64,000 nt of DNA from Parvibaculaceae bacterium Mf 1.05b.01 (GTDB lineage Bacteria > Pseudomonadota > Alphaproteobacteria > Parvibaculales > Parvibaculaceae): positions 248,001 to 312,000 of the forward strand of contig BAOK01000001.1 of assembly GCA_000509225.1 (NCBI GenBank), read 5' to 3'. A model generated the notes under the pieces. The model did no database searches and was not told the origin of the DNA. It worked only from the letters and a program-made list of their open reading frames with translations. Of this stretch, positions 34,659-43,593 are shown in pieces. How positions within the stretch are numbered: position 1 is the stretch's first letter; the number at the start of each line of letters is the position of its first letter. The translations under genes and the position numbers were made by a program.

Positions 34659-35753
34659 TTAGAAGCTGGCGTGGGTGGGGAAACCTGCTGGGGCGGGAAC
34701 GCCTGGTGACGCCACGGCCATAACCTTGAAGAGGCTGCCCATCGCGCCGGGATCAGTCAAGCGTTTGAGAGCTGAGGCGATATCGTCTCGTTGATGTTCG
34801 TTGGCATTTGCGCTGAGCGCGTTGGCGCGCGCTTGGATGCCGAGTGCTTTGAGAAAGAGGCCTTGTTCCACCGGGCCGTAACAGGCGCTCGTGTCGAATG
34901 GTTTTGCGAGTGCTTCGAAGTCCACATGAGCAGTCAGGTCAGCCTCGCCGGGTTCGCTGAGTGGATCGACAAATTTGTGCCCCTTCAGCGCCTGAAAACT
35001 GTCCCCGCAGGCGCTCTGTGTATATCCGTAGTCGATGATGAGGGCGGCGCCGGGGTTTTCTGCAAGATGAGCGCGCATTTGTCCCATGATCGTCCGCCCA
35101 ATAGGGCAAAGTTCAGTGATCGATCCTTCAGCAGCATCGCGGACGCGCGCGGCAAATGTCGAGGGTCCTGTGAGCGTATCAGCAAGTGAGACTTCGAACA
35201 TTGGTGTGTCATTGTCTGCTGATGGCTGCAGCGCCACGCATCGCTCCTGCCATCCATTGACCGTCTTTTGAAACTGCTTGATGGGGAGCGCATCAAAAAA
35301 TTCATTTGCGAGGATGAGGCAGGGACCGTCCGGCAATGCCTCAACCGCATCGACCCATGTGGCGCCGGGCACGCGTTTTTTTTGTTCTGCGCGCAGGGTG
35401 GGACTTGTTTCCAGAAAGACCACATTGGCGGCCTCTACAAATGCAGGAACGAGTTTTGCCGCGCGCAATGCATCGGCCATAAGTGTCCCACGGCCTGGCC
35501 CGAATTCAATCAGATTGAAGGTATTGGGTGAGCCGAGTTTCTGCCACATGTCGATAGACCAGAGGCCGAGAAGTTCCCCAAACATTTGAGAGATCTCTGG
35601 TGCGGTTGTGAAGTCACCCTTGCGGCCAAGCGGGTCCCGGGTCCGGTAATAGCCATGCTCTGGATGCGCGAGAGCCAGCTCCATGTATCGGTCCAGAGGT
35701 ATAGGGCCATCCTGCCGGATGAGGCTCGCAATATGGTGTGAAAGCGTGGTCAC
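34659..35753 (-). CDS. SAM-dependent methyltransferase, MidA/NDUFAF7 family
   Basis: A 364-residue class I methyltransferase of the MidA/NDUFAF7 group. In mitochondria NDUFAF7 methylates an arginine of a complex I subunit. Motifs are GRKGDFTTAPEISQMFGE, the SAM loop IEFGPGRGTLMAD, ILANEFFDALPI and IIDYGYT. GTG start. It lies between lgt and pgeF, an order common in Alphaproteobacteria. The bacterial target is not known with certainty. Confidence 0.9.
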   Translation of the reverse strand: MTTLSHHIASLIRQDGPIPLDRYMELALAHPEHGYYRTRDPLGRKGDFTTAPEISQMFGELLGLWSIDMWQKLGSPNTFNLIEFGPGRGTLMADALRAAKLVPAFVEAANVVFLETSPTLRAEQKKRVPGATWVDAVEALPDGPCLILANEFFDALPIKQFQKTVNGWQERCVALQPSADNDTPMFEVSLADTLTGPSTFAARVRDAAEGSITELCPIGRTIMGQMRAHLAENPGAALIIDYGYTQSACGDSFQALKGHKFVDPLSEPGEADLTAHVDFEALAKPFDTSACYGPVEQGLFLKALGIQARANALSANANEHQRDDIASALKRLTDPGAMGSLFKVMAVASPGVPAPAGFPTHASF

Positions 35754-35765
35754 GGTTGGTCTGGA

Positions 35766-36620
35766 TTACTTCTTTTTCCGTGCAGATTTCGGCGGCTGCG
35801 TCTGCGACTTTGCCGTCTGCGATTTACTCTGGGCCCACCAGATGATCGCTGCGCCAACAAGGACCATTGGGACTGTCAGGATCATGCCTTGGGTTACGGG
35901 GCCAACCAGGTAGCCGATATGTGCGTCTGGTTCGCGGAAGAACTCCACAAATATGCGCGATAGGCCATAGCCGATGAAGAAAGTGCCTGCCACCACACCG
36001 GGGCGCGCCAGGGCGTTTGTGTTGTGGGTGAGGTATCTCAGGACGATGAAAAGCAGCACACCTTCAAGCAGCCCTTCGTAGAGCTGACTTGGGTGCCGCG
36101 GGAGTGGCCCACCGGTTGGGAAGACAACGCCCCAGGCAACGTCTGTGGTTCTGCCCCAGAGCTCACTATTGATGAAGTTCGCAAGGCGTCCAAACAGGAT
36201 GCCGATGGGCGCGACCGCGGCAGCGCCATCTGCAAGAGACCAAAGGGGAATGGAGTGCTTGCGGGCAAACAGGTAGATAGCGAGCACGACACCCAGAAAT
36301 CCGCCGTGGAAGGACATGCCGCCATTCCAGACGGCTATTATGTCGCCTGGATTGTAGAGATAGAAAGCCGGATTGTAGAAGAGTACGTAGCCTAAACGGC
36401 CGCCCAAGATCACGCCAAGAGCAACCCAAAGAAGAAGATCGTCCGCCTGGTCGCGGGAGAAGGGCGATTTGCCCCCCCAGATGGTTGGCGTGTCGGCCAG
36501 GTTCATCAGATACCGCCATCCCAGGAGGAGACCTGCAATGTAGGCGAGCGCGTACCAGCGGATTGCAAAGGGGCCTATTTGGATCAGAACAGGGTCAATT
36601 TCGGGGAAGGGCACAGGCAT
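35766..36620 (-). CDS. lgt: Prolipoprotein diacylglyceryl transferase
   Basis: Lgt (284 residues) attaches diacylglycerol to the lipobox Cys of prolipoproteins in the inner membrane. About seven helices are visible; catalytic signatures are GGRLGYVLFYN, GGMSFHGGFLG and GRLANFINSELWGR. The open frame extends upstream to 36836, but the N-terminus MPVPFPEIDPVLIQIGPFAI beginning at 36620 matches the family. The tail is Lys-rich. Confidence 0.95.
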   Translation of the reverse strand: MPVPFPEIDPVLIQIGPFAIRWYALAYIAGLLLGWRYLMNLADTPTIWGGKSPFSRDQADDLLLWVALGVILGGRLGYVLFYNPAFYLYNPGDIIAVWNGGMSFHGGFLGVVLAIYLFARKHSIPLWSLADGAAAVAPIGILFGRLANFINSELWGRTTDVAWGVVFPTGGPLPRHPSQLYEGLLEGVLLFIVLRYLTHNTNALARPGVVAGTFFIGYGLSRIFVEFFREPDAHIGYLVGPVTQGMILTVPMVLVGAAIIWWAQSKSQTAKSQTQPPKSARKKK

Positions 36621-36796
36621 TCTTTCTTGGGTCAGGATGTGGCTGGCAAGTGTCTCTCTTGGACCTTGCATGTCAAGCCAGGGGGATGTGTGTTCGCGGT
36701 CAGCGAGACATGTGGTCGCAAGTGCTGATAAGCCCTGGTCTGGGCTGACAAAATTCAGGGGAGGGCGTAAGATGGCCCCCGAATTGGAGAACGATA

Positions 36797-37054
36797 ATGA
36801 CCCAGTATGACAACCGGCTGCTTGATGATGTTGCAAAGCTTTTTACGTCTGCGGCGGGGGCGGCCCAAGGGCTGCGGCAGGAAATTGAAGCGATTGTAAA
36901 GGGCCAAGCTGAGCGTCTCATCGCCGATCTGGATCTTGTGTCTCGGGATGAATTTGATGCGGTTCAGGCCATGGCAGCCAAAGCGCGTGAAGAAAACGAC
37001 GCACTGAAAGCGCGGATTGAGGCGCTGGAGACAGCAGCATCCTCCCAAGGCTGA
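36797..37054 (+). CDS. ubiK: UbiK accessory factor (BMFP family)
   Basis: An 85-residue alpha-helical coiled-coil protein of the BMFP/UbiK family that helps ubiquinone biosynthesis, probably by binding lipids with the Ubi complex. Typical features are the LDDVAKLFTSAAGAAQGLRQE N-terminus (core LLDDVAKL), V-SRDEFDAV, and a C-terminal coiled coil with ALKARIEALE. A GGAG Shine-Dalgarno precedes the ATG. Divergent from lgt. Confidence 0.92.
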   Translation: MTQYDNRLLDDVAKLFTSAAGAAQGLRQEIEAIVKGQAERLIADLDLVSRDEFDAVQAMAAKAREENDALKARIEALETAASSQG

Positions 37055-37065
37055 ATTGATGGTGT

Positions 37066-37105
37066 TGAGCGCCCTGATTGCCGGGGCGCCTCATCAGCGC
37101 TTTTC
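37066..37105 (+). terminator. Possible terminator after ubiK
   Basis: Inverted repeat TGAGCGCCC / GGGGCGCCTCA with one bulge and an eight-nt loop, 12 bp after the ubiK stop; a short TTTT lies about ten bases beyond. The T-run is not adjacent, so this is a weak call. Confidence 0.4.
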
Positions 37106-37251
37106 CACATGTTTTTTGTCTTTGCGCGGTTCCCAGCGCTTGCGCCGACTCAGTTGATCGGGCACGCTCTGTAGTGTTTGGGGCAAAGTTATCCACAATA
37201 TATGGATGTGTGAGCACCTAAACAGTGTGAAGCGGCGGACGAGGACTCGTG

Positions 37252-37755
37252 ATGAAGGCAACCATGGTGCCTGCAGACTATGTCGACGCAAACCCACTCG
37301 ATCTTCTGGAGCAAGTCGCTGATGTTCGGAATTGGGCCTTTGATCGGTCTCACGAGCAGGAGCTTAATCTGGCGCTTGTGGGCGAGTGGCGGGACTATCA
37401 GATTTCTCTGAACTGGCGGGATGATTTTTGCGGGCTGCATATGGCCAGCGCGCTGGATATGCGCGTGCCGCCGGAGAAACGGTTGGCGGTTCGTGATCTG
37501 CTTGGCTTGATCAATGAGCAGCTCTGGTCCGGACATTTTGACATGTGGTCAGATGACGGGACGATCTTGTTTCGCGATACTTTGCTCTTATGTGGTGGAG
37601 CAGCAGCGACGCCTGAACAGTGTGAAGCTTTGTTGCATTTGGCGATGGAGGCCTGTGATCGCTATTACCCAGCCTTCAATTTCGTTATCTGGGCCGGGCG
37701 AAGCCCTGAAGAGGCGATTGCCGCGGCGATGTTTGAGACCGTCGGATCGGCCTGA
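37252..37755 (+). CDS. YbjN domain-containing protein
   Basis: A 167-residue YbjN-family protein (type III secretion chaperone-like fold). Seen are LEQVADVRNWAFDR, the strand pair LVGEWRDYQISLNWR, and the helix LLGLINEQLWSGHFDMW with DGTILFRDTLLL. The biochemical role of YbjN proteins is unclear; they are often linked to stress and surface traits. ATG 37252 with GAGGA upstream is chosen over the preceding GTG. Located upstream of proC, a common alphaproteobacterial order. Confidence 0.85.
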   Translation: MKATMVPADYVDANPLDLLEQVADVRNWAFDRSHEQELNLALVGEWRDYQISLNWRDDFCGLHMASALDMRVPPEKRLAVRDLLGLINEQLWSGHFDMWSDDGTILFRDTLLLCGGAAATPEQCEALLHLAMEACDRYYPAFNFVIWAGRSPEEAIAAAMFETVGSA

Positions 37756-37797
37756 TCTGGCTGAGGCCATCGCGTAGGTGGAACCCGATTTAAGCAA

Positions 37798-38634
37798 GTG
37801 AGTGTTGAGATGCTGCGTTTCGATGATCCGCTGGTACTGGTTGGTGCCGGAAAAATGGGTGGAGCTCTTTTGACAGGGTGGCTGGATCAGGGTCTTGAGC
37901 CAGCAGGTGTTTTTTTGCGTGACCCAACACCACCTGTCGAAATTGCACAATTGGTGGCCGAGAAGGGGCTGCGCCTCAACCTGCCTCTGGAGGAGATGGA
38001 GGCAGCGCCCCGTATTGTGGTGCTCGCGGTTAAGCCGCAGATCATGGATGCAGTCCTGCCTGATCTGCGTCCTCTCGTGCGGCCTGGAACCCTGTTCCTG
38101 TCGATTGCCGCCGGTGTCGATCTAGAGCGCTTGGATGAGCTGCTGGGCGGTGGCGCTGCCATCATTCGTGCAATGCCCAATACGCCATCCTCCGTCGGCA
38201 AGGGGATCACTGCGGTCATTGGTAACGGCCTGGTGACGGATGCTGATAAGGTGATTTGCGACAGCCTGCTGGGCACCGTCGGTGAGGTTGTCTGGCTTGG
38301 TGCTGAAAGCCAGATGGACGCGGTGACGGCGCTCTCCGGCAGCGGTCCGGCATATGTTTTTGCGCTTGCGGAGACGATGACCGCGGCTGGAGAAGCTTTG
38401 GGGCTCGAACCGGAGCTTGCAGCACAATTGGCGCGGATGACTGTTGCTGGCGCTGGGGCCATGCTTGAGACCTTGCCGGAAGATGCATCGACGCTCCGCC
38501 AGAACGTGACGTCACCAGGCGGCACCACAGCGGCGGCGCTCGACGTGTTGCTGGGTCCTGACGGGCTTGCACAGCTCATGCGGTCGGGAATGACAGCGGC
38601 GCGGGACAGATCAAGAGAACTCTCGAAGCAATAA
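37798..38634 (+). CDS. proC: Pyrroline-5-carboxylate reductase
   Basis: ProC (about 278 residues) reduces pyrroline-5-carboxylate to proline with NAD(P)H. The cofactor loop is VGAGKMGGALLTGW; VLAVKPQIMDAVL, IIRAMPNTPSSVGKG and the C-terminal GSGPAYVFALAE and TSPGGTTAAALDVL are all present. GTG at 37798 or ATG at 37810 could start it; neither has a strong Shine-Dalgarno. Confidence 0.95.
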   Translation: MSVEMLRFDDPLVLVGAGKMGGALLTGWLDQGLEPAGVFLRDPTPPVEIAQLVAEKGLRLNLPLEEMEAAPRIVVLAVKPQIMDAVLPDLRPLVRPGTLFLSIAAGVDLERLDELLGGGAAIIRAMPNTPSSVGKGITAVIGNGLVTDADKVICDSLLGTVGEVVWLGAESQMDAVTALSGSGPAYVFALAETMTAAGEALGLEPELAAQLARMTVAGAGAMLETLPEDASTLRQNVTSPGGTTAAALDVLLGPDGLAQLMRSGMTAARDRSRELSKQ

Positions 38635-38697
38635 GCTCTTTTCAGCCATTTTGTATTATGCTGTGTCTAACGTTCGAGACAGCAGGTATGCAAAGCC

Positions 38698-39306
38698 GTG
38701 GCAGCGCGAAAAACAACAGAAGATAAGATTATTGACGCCGCCCTTCAGCTCTCCTCAGAAGAGGGCTGGGGCCGGTTTTCGCTGGCTGACGTTGCGCAGC
38801 GGGCAAAAATGCCTCTGGCTGACCTGCATGGGATATTTTCAGGCAAACGCGCGATCCTTGCTGCATTTTCCCGTCGGGTTGATGTGCGGGTGCTCCGCGC
38901 AGTCGATCCGGAAGATCAGGAAGGTGAGCGTCCCAAGGACCGCCTTTTCGATGTGCTGATGCTCCGTTTTGACGAGCTCGGTGCCTACAAGGATGGGGTG
39001 CGGGCCATCTCTCGGGATCTCGCGCGGGACCCTTTTGGTCTGCTTGCAGGCGCGCGTCCTGCGTTGCGCTCGATGCATTGGATGCTTGAGGCGGCGTCCA
39101 TTGATTCTGGCGGGATGTTTGGGGCGGTTCGGGCGCGGGCGCTGGGGGTTGTCTGGCTTGCGGCCTTCCGGGTCTGGCTGGATGATGAGCCTGGGCTTGG
39201 CAAAACCATGTCGGAGCTGGACAAGCGTCTTCAGCAATCAGTGGCACTCTGGGGGGACACGGCAGCACCTGAAGTGCCGCCGCCACGCGCTAATGCGGCA
39301 GAGTAA
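38698..39306 (+). CDS. TetR-family protein with COQ9-like C-terminus
   Basis: A 202-residue protein starting at GTG. The N-terminal helix-turn-helix is TetR-like (KIIDAALQLSSEEGWGRFS, then LADVAQRAKMPLADLHGIF), with the usual YFxSKxxL replaced by IFSGKRAIL. The C-terminal half (DRLFDVLMLRFDEL, SMHWMLEAASID, WLDDEPGLGKTMSELDKRL) resembles the TetR-fold COQ9 proteins of ubiquinone synthesis. It may be a regulator or a COQ9-type lipid-binding factor. The last 17 bp overlap the convergent kinase gene. Confidence 0.75.
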   Translation: MAARKTTEDKIIDAALQLSSEEGWGRFSLADVAQRAKMPLADLHGIFSGKRAILAAFSRRVDVRVLRAVDPEDQEGERPKDRLFDVLMLRFDELGAYKDGVRAISRDLARDPFGLLAGARPALRSMHWMLEAASIDSGGMFGAVRARALGVVWLAAFRVWLDDEPGLGKTMSELDKRLQQSVALWGDTAAPEVPPPRANAAE

Positions 39307-40711
39307 TTTCTGCCCGCAGGCCGCCCAACCCACTTTTTGAGAGAGTGATGTCACCGCCATGAGAGCGGGCGACGTCGCGCGCAATGGCCAGGCCCAGGCC
39401 TGTTCCGGCATTGTCGAGGTTGCGGGCGGTGTCCAAACGATGGAAAGGGCGGAATACTTCTTCCAACTGGTCCTCAGGAATGCCCTCCCCATTGTCATCG
39501 ACGGCAATCGTGACTGTTTTCTCATCGGATGAGAGCGTCAGGCGCACAGTATCTGCATAGCGGGTTGCATTGTCTGTCAGGTTGGTCAGGCACCGTTTGA
39601 ATGTTGCACGCCGGAGCGGCAGCGTGATGCCCGGTTCTGATTCAAGCGCAATCTGGTGTCCGTTTCGCTGACCATCTAACCGCACTTCATTGAGGAGATC
39701 TGCAAGGTCAACAACCTGCGCTTCTTCTCCCTCTTCTCCACGGGCGAACGCCAAATAGTCTTCGAGCATATGCTCCATGTCGCGAACGTCGCTTTTTAGT
39801 TCATCCACATCGGGACTGCTTTCCATCATGGCAATCTGCAGCTTGAAGCGGGTGAGCGGCGTCCGCAGGTCATGAGAGACGCCTGCAAGCATGGTTGTGC
39901 GTTGATCCATCTGTCTCTGAATGCGCTCGCGCATGTCGAGGAATGCGGCTGCCGCTCTGCGGACTTCCAGAGCCCCTGACGGTTTAAAAGAGCCTGAGTT
40001 TCTGCCCTTGCCGAAGCTTTCAGCCGCGATTGCGAGTCGCTCAATAGGGCGTATCTGGTTTCGCAAAAAGAGAATGGCGATGGCGATGAGGAGAAGTGAG
40101 GCCCCTGCCATCCATACAAGGAAAATGTGAGAGTTTGTTGCATAGACCCTGCTGCGAAGCGGCAAGACCCGCATGACGCCATCCGTCATTTGTATTCGAA
40201 TATCCACATAGTCGGGATATGAAACGGTATCTATCCAAAAGGGTCTGCCAACCCGCTTTTCCAACTCACTGCGCAGTGATTGGTCCAGAAGAGAAAACCC
40301 CGGATCCGGTTTTTCGGTGGGCAGGGTTTCGCCTGGCCGGAAAGAGACGCTCATTTCCAACTGCTCCCACGCGATAGCTGTCAGCTGAGGTGCACTGGCC
40401 TCTCCTTCAGGGAAAGTGGCATTGGCCTCAAGCAGCAGAGCAATGTCGCTGACGACGGCGCCGGAGAGTTTCTCGGTCACCATTTGCCAATGGCGCTCCA
40501 GAAAAACATACGTCACGACCACCTGCAGCAAAACCATTGGGGCGACAATGATGATGAGAGAGCGCCCATACAGGCCGCGGGGCAAGATCCTCTTCAGAAT
40601 GCGAAAGGGGTGGATGCCATCGCCTGCATTGAGTTTTGGCGCGGCACTCGCTGCATCTGTGCGGCTGGTCCGTGCGGTATGCTGTTCATCCTGAATGTCG
40701 ACGCCACTCAT
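39290..40711 (-). CDS. Sensor histidine kinase (EnvZ-like)
   Basis: A 473-residue membrane sensor kinase. Two helices (about residues 50-75 and 200-220) flank a periplasmic sensor; a HAMP segment, the H-box VSHDLRTPLTRF, N-box LTDNATRYA and G boxes DNGEGIP and GTGLGLAIAR follow. This is EnvZ-like architecture. It lies 51 bp after the OmpR-type response regulator gene, its likely partner. Confidence 0.93.
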   Translation of the reverse strand: MSGVDIQDEQHTARTSRTDAASAAPKLNAGDGIHPFRILKRILPRGLYGRSLIIIVAPMVLLQVVVTYVFLERHWQMVTEKLSGAVVSDIALLLEANATFPEGEASAPQLTAIAWEQLEMSVSFRPGETLPTEKPDPGFSLLDQSLRSELEKRVGRPFWIDTVSYPDYVDIRIQMTDGVMRVLPLRSRVYATNSHIFLVWMAGASLLLIAIAILFLRNQIRPIERLAIAAESFGKGRNSGSFKPSGALEVRRAAAAFLDMRERIQRQMDQRTTMLAGVSHDLRTPLTRFKLQIAMMESSPDVDELKSDVRDMEHMLEDYLAFARGEEGEEAQVVDLADLLNEVRLDGQRNGHQIALESEPGITLPLRRATFKRCLTNLTDNATRYADTVRLTLSSDEKTVTIAVDDNGEGIPEDQLEEVFRPFHRLDTARNLDNAGTGLGLAIARDVARSHGGDITLSKSGLGGLRAEITLPH

Positions 40712-40762
40712 CCGGTTTTGTCCCTGGACTCTAGGTGCTGCCCACGCAGTTCGTGCGCGGCC

Positions 40763-41476
40763 TCAATCGGGTTTCAAAACGTATCCCAGACCGCGGATGG
40801 TTTGGAGATAAATCGGGTTTTTTGGATCTTTCTCGATTTTCCGCCGAAGGCGGTTAATTTGCACATCAATTGCCCGCTCTGTGCCTGCCTCATCGTTTCT
40901 TAACAGCGTGCGGGAGAGGGTTTCATTTGGACGGCTGGCAAAGAGATGCATCATCTGGATCTCTCGGTCCGTCAGACGGACAAGATTGCCATCGCGCCAG
41001 AGCTCGCCGCGCTCCCTATCGAACCGGCAGGCACCAAGGCGGATCTGACTTGCGTCGGTTTTTTCCGGCACAGTGCGTTTGAGAATCGTGCCGATGCGCA
41101 GCAGCAATTCCCGAGGCTCAAAAGGTTTGGGCAGGTAGTCATCCGCCCCACCTTCTAGCCCTTCAATGCGATGTTCTGTTTCTGCGCGTGCTGTCAGAAG
41201 CAAGATGGGGACCGACGAATCCAGGCGAAGGGATTTGGTGAGTTCCAGACCGGTCTCGCCGGGCATCATTACATCAAGGACGAGCAGATCAAATGCAATG
41301 CCCGCCATGCGGGCGCGTGCTTCCGCCGCGCTCTCAGCAGTTGCGACGCGATAGCCATTTTCACTCAGATATTTTTTCAGCAGTTCGCGGATGCGCCGGT
41401 CATCGTCGACAATCAGAATGTGCGGTGTCTCTTCATCAAATGATGTGTGGGAGGCCTCTGAGGTTGCAAGGGACAT
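40763..41476 (-). CDS. petR: OmpR-family response regulator (PetR-like)
   Basis: A 237-residue response regulator: receiver domain with acidic pocket DDD near residue 25, phosphoacceptor in LLVLDVMMPGETG and the conserved Lys in LPKPFEPRELLLRI; a winged-helix domain follows, ending RTIRGLGYVLKPD. It overlaps the MarR gene upstream. The MarR-OmpR pair matches petP-petR of Rhodobacter capsulatus, where PetR is needed for respiratory and photosynthetic growth. Here it is about 20 kb from petABC. Confidence 0.9.
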   Translation of the reverse strand: MSLATSEASHTSFDEETPHILIVDDDRRIRELLKKYLSENGYRVATAESAAEARARMAGIAFDLLVLDVMMPGETGLELTKSLRLDSSVPILLLTARAETEHRIEGLEGGADDYLPKPFEPRELLLRIGTILKRTVPEKTDASQIRLGACRFDRERGELWRDGNLVRLTDREIQMMHLFASRPNETLSRTLLRNDEAGTERAIDVQINRLRRKIEKDPKNPIYLQTIRGLGYVLKPD

Positions 41477-42015
41477 TAAGGGACCTCGCCATTTGTGATG
41501 AGTGTCTCGACTGCGGCACGTTCGTCTTCGTTGACGAGATTAAGAAGGATTTTTTTCCACGCTACTGCCGCTTCCGGTCCTGCGTCCGCTATTGCCTTTG
41601 CAACTCGCGCGTGCTGGGGGACGGCAAGGCGGCGCTCCAGACTGGTTCCAGCTTCTGTCAGATGAAGATGGCGCTGCCTGCGGTCCCGCTTCCCGGTCTT
41701 TTGTTCGATCAGTTCCTGTTCGATGAGTTCTCTTAAAACACGTGCCAGGCTTTGCTTGGTAATCCGCAAAATGCCGAGCAGCTCTGCAACCGTGATGCCG
41801 GGATTACGGCCCACAAAATGGACGACACGGTGATGGGCTCGGCCCAGGCCATCTGCTTCCAGAATCGCATCCGGGTCGCTCACAAAGTCTCGATAGGCAA
41901 AAAACAGAAGTTCGATTGCCTGGATGAGGGCTTCTTTTTCGGCAAGATTCTCGCCGGAATCCGCCATTGTTCGGTCAGACCCCGATGCAAGCGTCGATGT
42001 TTTTATGTCAGCCAT
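41476..42015 (-). CDS. petP: MarR-family transcriptional regulator (PetP-like)
   Basis: A 179-residue MarR-family regulator with winged helix-turn-helix: HRVVHFVGRNPGITVAELL, then ILRITKQSLARVLRELIEQ (quoted in pieces) and a wing with KTGKRDRRQRHLHLTEAG. The stop overlaps the petR start. In Alphaproteobacteria this gene regularly precedes petR and faces ilvE, as here. Ligand unknown. Confidence 0.85.
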   Translation of the reverse strand: MADIKTSTLASGSDRTMADSGENLAEKEALIQAIELLFFAYRDFVSDPDAILEADGLGRAHHRVVHFVGRNPGITVAELLGILRITKQSLARVLRELIEQELIEQKTGKRDRRQRHLHLTEAGTSLERRLAVPQHARVAKAIADAGPEAAVAWKKILLNLVNEDERAAVETLITNGEVP

Positions 42016-42230
42016 GTTGACGTATCTTGATCACATAGTTACTTTGACAATCGAATTTACGACAGAAATGAACCCATCTGGCGTTTTCGCGACGTGAGTG
42101 CCAGTATTTTGACCCAAAGACCGGTCGTGCTGCAATTTTTGTAGGCAGCGGACTGAATTGGGCAAACGCTGCTGGCGAATAAGATCGCGCTTGCGCCAGA
42201 TCGGTTGGGAAACAATCAGGATCCAGGCTC

Positions 42231-43118
42231 ATGGCGGATATTCCATTTGATAAGCGAGACGGCTTTATCTGGTTCAATGGCGACCTCGTGCCATGGACAG
42301 ATGCGAAGGTGCATGTCCTGACCCATGGGCTTCATTATGCCAGCTGCGTGTTTGAAGGCGAGCGGGTCTATGGCGGCGAAATTTTCAAACTGCGTGAACA
42401 TACCGAACGGCTTTTTAAGTCGGCTGAAATACTTGGGTTTGAGATTCCCTACAGCATAGAGGAAATCGACGACGCGTGTCGGAAAGCTGTCGCTGCGCAA
42501 GGCATTGTGGATGGATATGTCCGCCCCGTGGCCTGGCGTGGCAGTGAAATGATGGCGGTCTCCGCGCAGAAAAACAAAATTCATGTTGCGGTGGCATCCT
42601 GGGAATGGCCGTCATATTTCGATCCGGCTCTTCGGTTCAAAGGCATTCGTGCCGATATTGCTCAATATCGCCGACCTTCGCCAGAGACCGCGCCGTGCGA
42701 TTCCAAAGCAGCAGGTCTTTATATGATTTGCACTGTCTCGAAACATGCGGCGGAAGCCAAAGGCTATGCAGATGCGCTGATGATGGACTATCGAGGCTAC
42801 GTTGCCGAAATGACGGGCGCAAATGTGTTCTTCGTCAAAGATGGCGTCCTGCACACACCTACGCCGGACTGTTTCCTGGATGGGATCACCCGCCGCACTG
42901 TGATCGATCTAGCGCGTAAGCGTGGTTATGAGATCGTGGAGCGTCACATTAAGGAAGATGAGTTGGGCGATTTCAGTGAGTGCTTCATCACCGGCACGGC
43001 CGTTGAAGTGACAGCTGTTGCGGAAATTGGGCCTTACAGCTACACGCCATCTGAGATCACAAAAACACTGATGGATGACTATTCAGCGGAAGTACAACCC
43101 AAGGTCAGTGCTGCGTAA
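42231..43118 (+). CDS. ilvE: Branched-chain amino acid aminotransferase
   Basis: Fold-type IV PLP aminotransferase of 295 residues acting on Leu, Ile and Val. Features are the N-terminal GFIWFNGDLVPWTDAKVHVL, LHYASCVFEGERVYGG, PLP Lys in CDSKAAGLY (the Lys here follows Ser), MTGANVFFVKDG and a C-terminal FITGTAVEVTAVAEI. It is divergent from petP and ends 8 bp before convergent moaE. Confidence 0.92.
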   Translation: MADIPFDKRDGFIWFNGDLVPWTDAKVHVLTHGLHYASCVFEGERVYGGEIFKLREHTERLFKSAEILGFEIPYSIEEIDDACRKAVAAQGIVDGYVRPVAWRGSEMMAVSAQKNKIHVAVASWEWPSYFDPALRFKGIRADIAQYRRPSPETAPCDSKAAGLYMICTVSKHAAEAKGYADALMMDYRGYVAEMTGANVFFVKDGVLHTPTPDCFLDGITRRTVIDLARKRGYEIVERHIKEDELGDFSECFITGTAVEVTAVAEIGPYSYTPSEITKTLMDDYSAEVQPKVSAA

Positions 43119-43126
43119 GATTTTCG

Positions 43127-43591
43127 CTAATCGGATTTACCTGACGCTGTCCATCTTTGGGCGGCGTCTTCGTCTGTGCTCCGCGAAGAAACCCAACTGT
43201 CGCCCTCGGGGCCGGACTCCTTCTTCCAGAAAGGAGCTTTGGTCTTCAGCCAGTCCATCAGAAACTCAGCAGCTTCGAATGCTGCCTGACGGTGGGCGGA
43301 TGCGGTGATGACCAAGACAATTCGGTCGCCAGGTTTCAGTGGGCCGACCCGATGGATGATGGTACTTGCCTGTAGTGGCCATCGTTTGTGGGCTTCTGCC
43401 TCAATCTCGCTCAGGGCTTTTTCCGCCATGCCCGGATAGTGCTCCAGAGTCATGGTCTCGACAACGCGGTCTTCGTTGCGTGCTCGCATGTGACCTACGA
43501 AGCTTACCGACGCGCCGACGTCAGTGCGCGCGGCGACAAGATTGTCCAACTCTGCGCCTGGATCAAAATCCTCTGTTTGGACGCGGACCAT
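43127..43591 (-). CDS. moaE: Molybdopterin synthase catalytic subunit
   Basis: MoaE (154 residues), which with MoaD adds the dithiolene sulfurs to precursor Z in molybdenum cofactor synthesis. Motifs are GASVSFVGHMR, MTLEHYPGMAEKAL, IIHRVGPLKPGD and APFWKKE with the catalytic Lys. It lies 2 bp after moaD. Confidence 0.94.
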   Translation of the reverse strand: MVRVQTEDFDPGAELDNLVAARTDVGASVSFVGHMRARNEDRVVETMTLEHYPGMAEKALSEIEAEAHKRWPLQASTIIHRVGPLKPGDRIVLVITASAHRQAAFEAAEFLMDWLKTKAPFWKKESGPEGDSWVSSRSTDEDAAQRWTASGKSD

Positions 43592-43593
43592 TC

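Noticed and set aside
37189-37197. Perfect DnaA box TTATCCACA upstream of the YbjN gene
   Set aside because: Single boxes, here and at 46587-46595, occur by chance in a genome; there is no cluster, AT-rich unwinding region or dnaA/hemE neighbour to support an origin.
42016-42230. Possible petP promoter (TTGTCA, 17-bp spacer, AGATAC)
   Set aside because: The -10 match is poor; no promoter is claimed.
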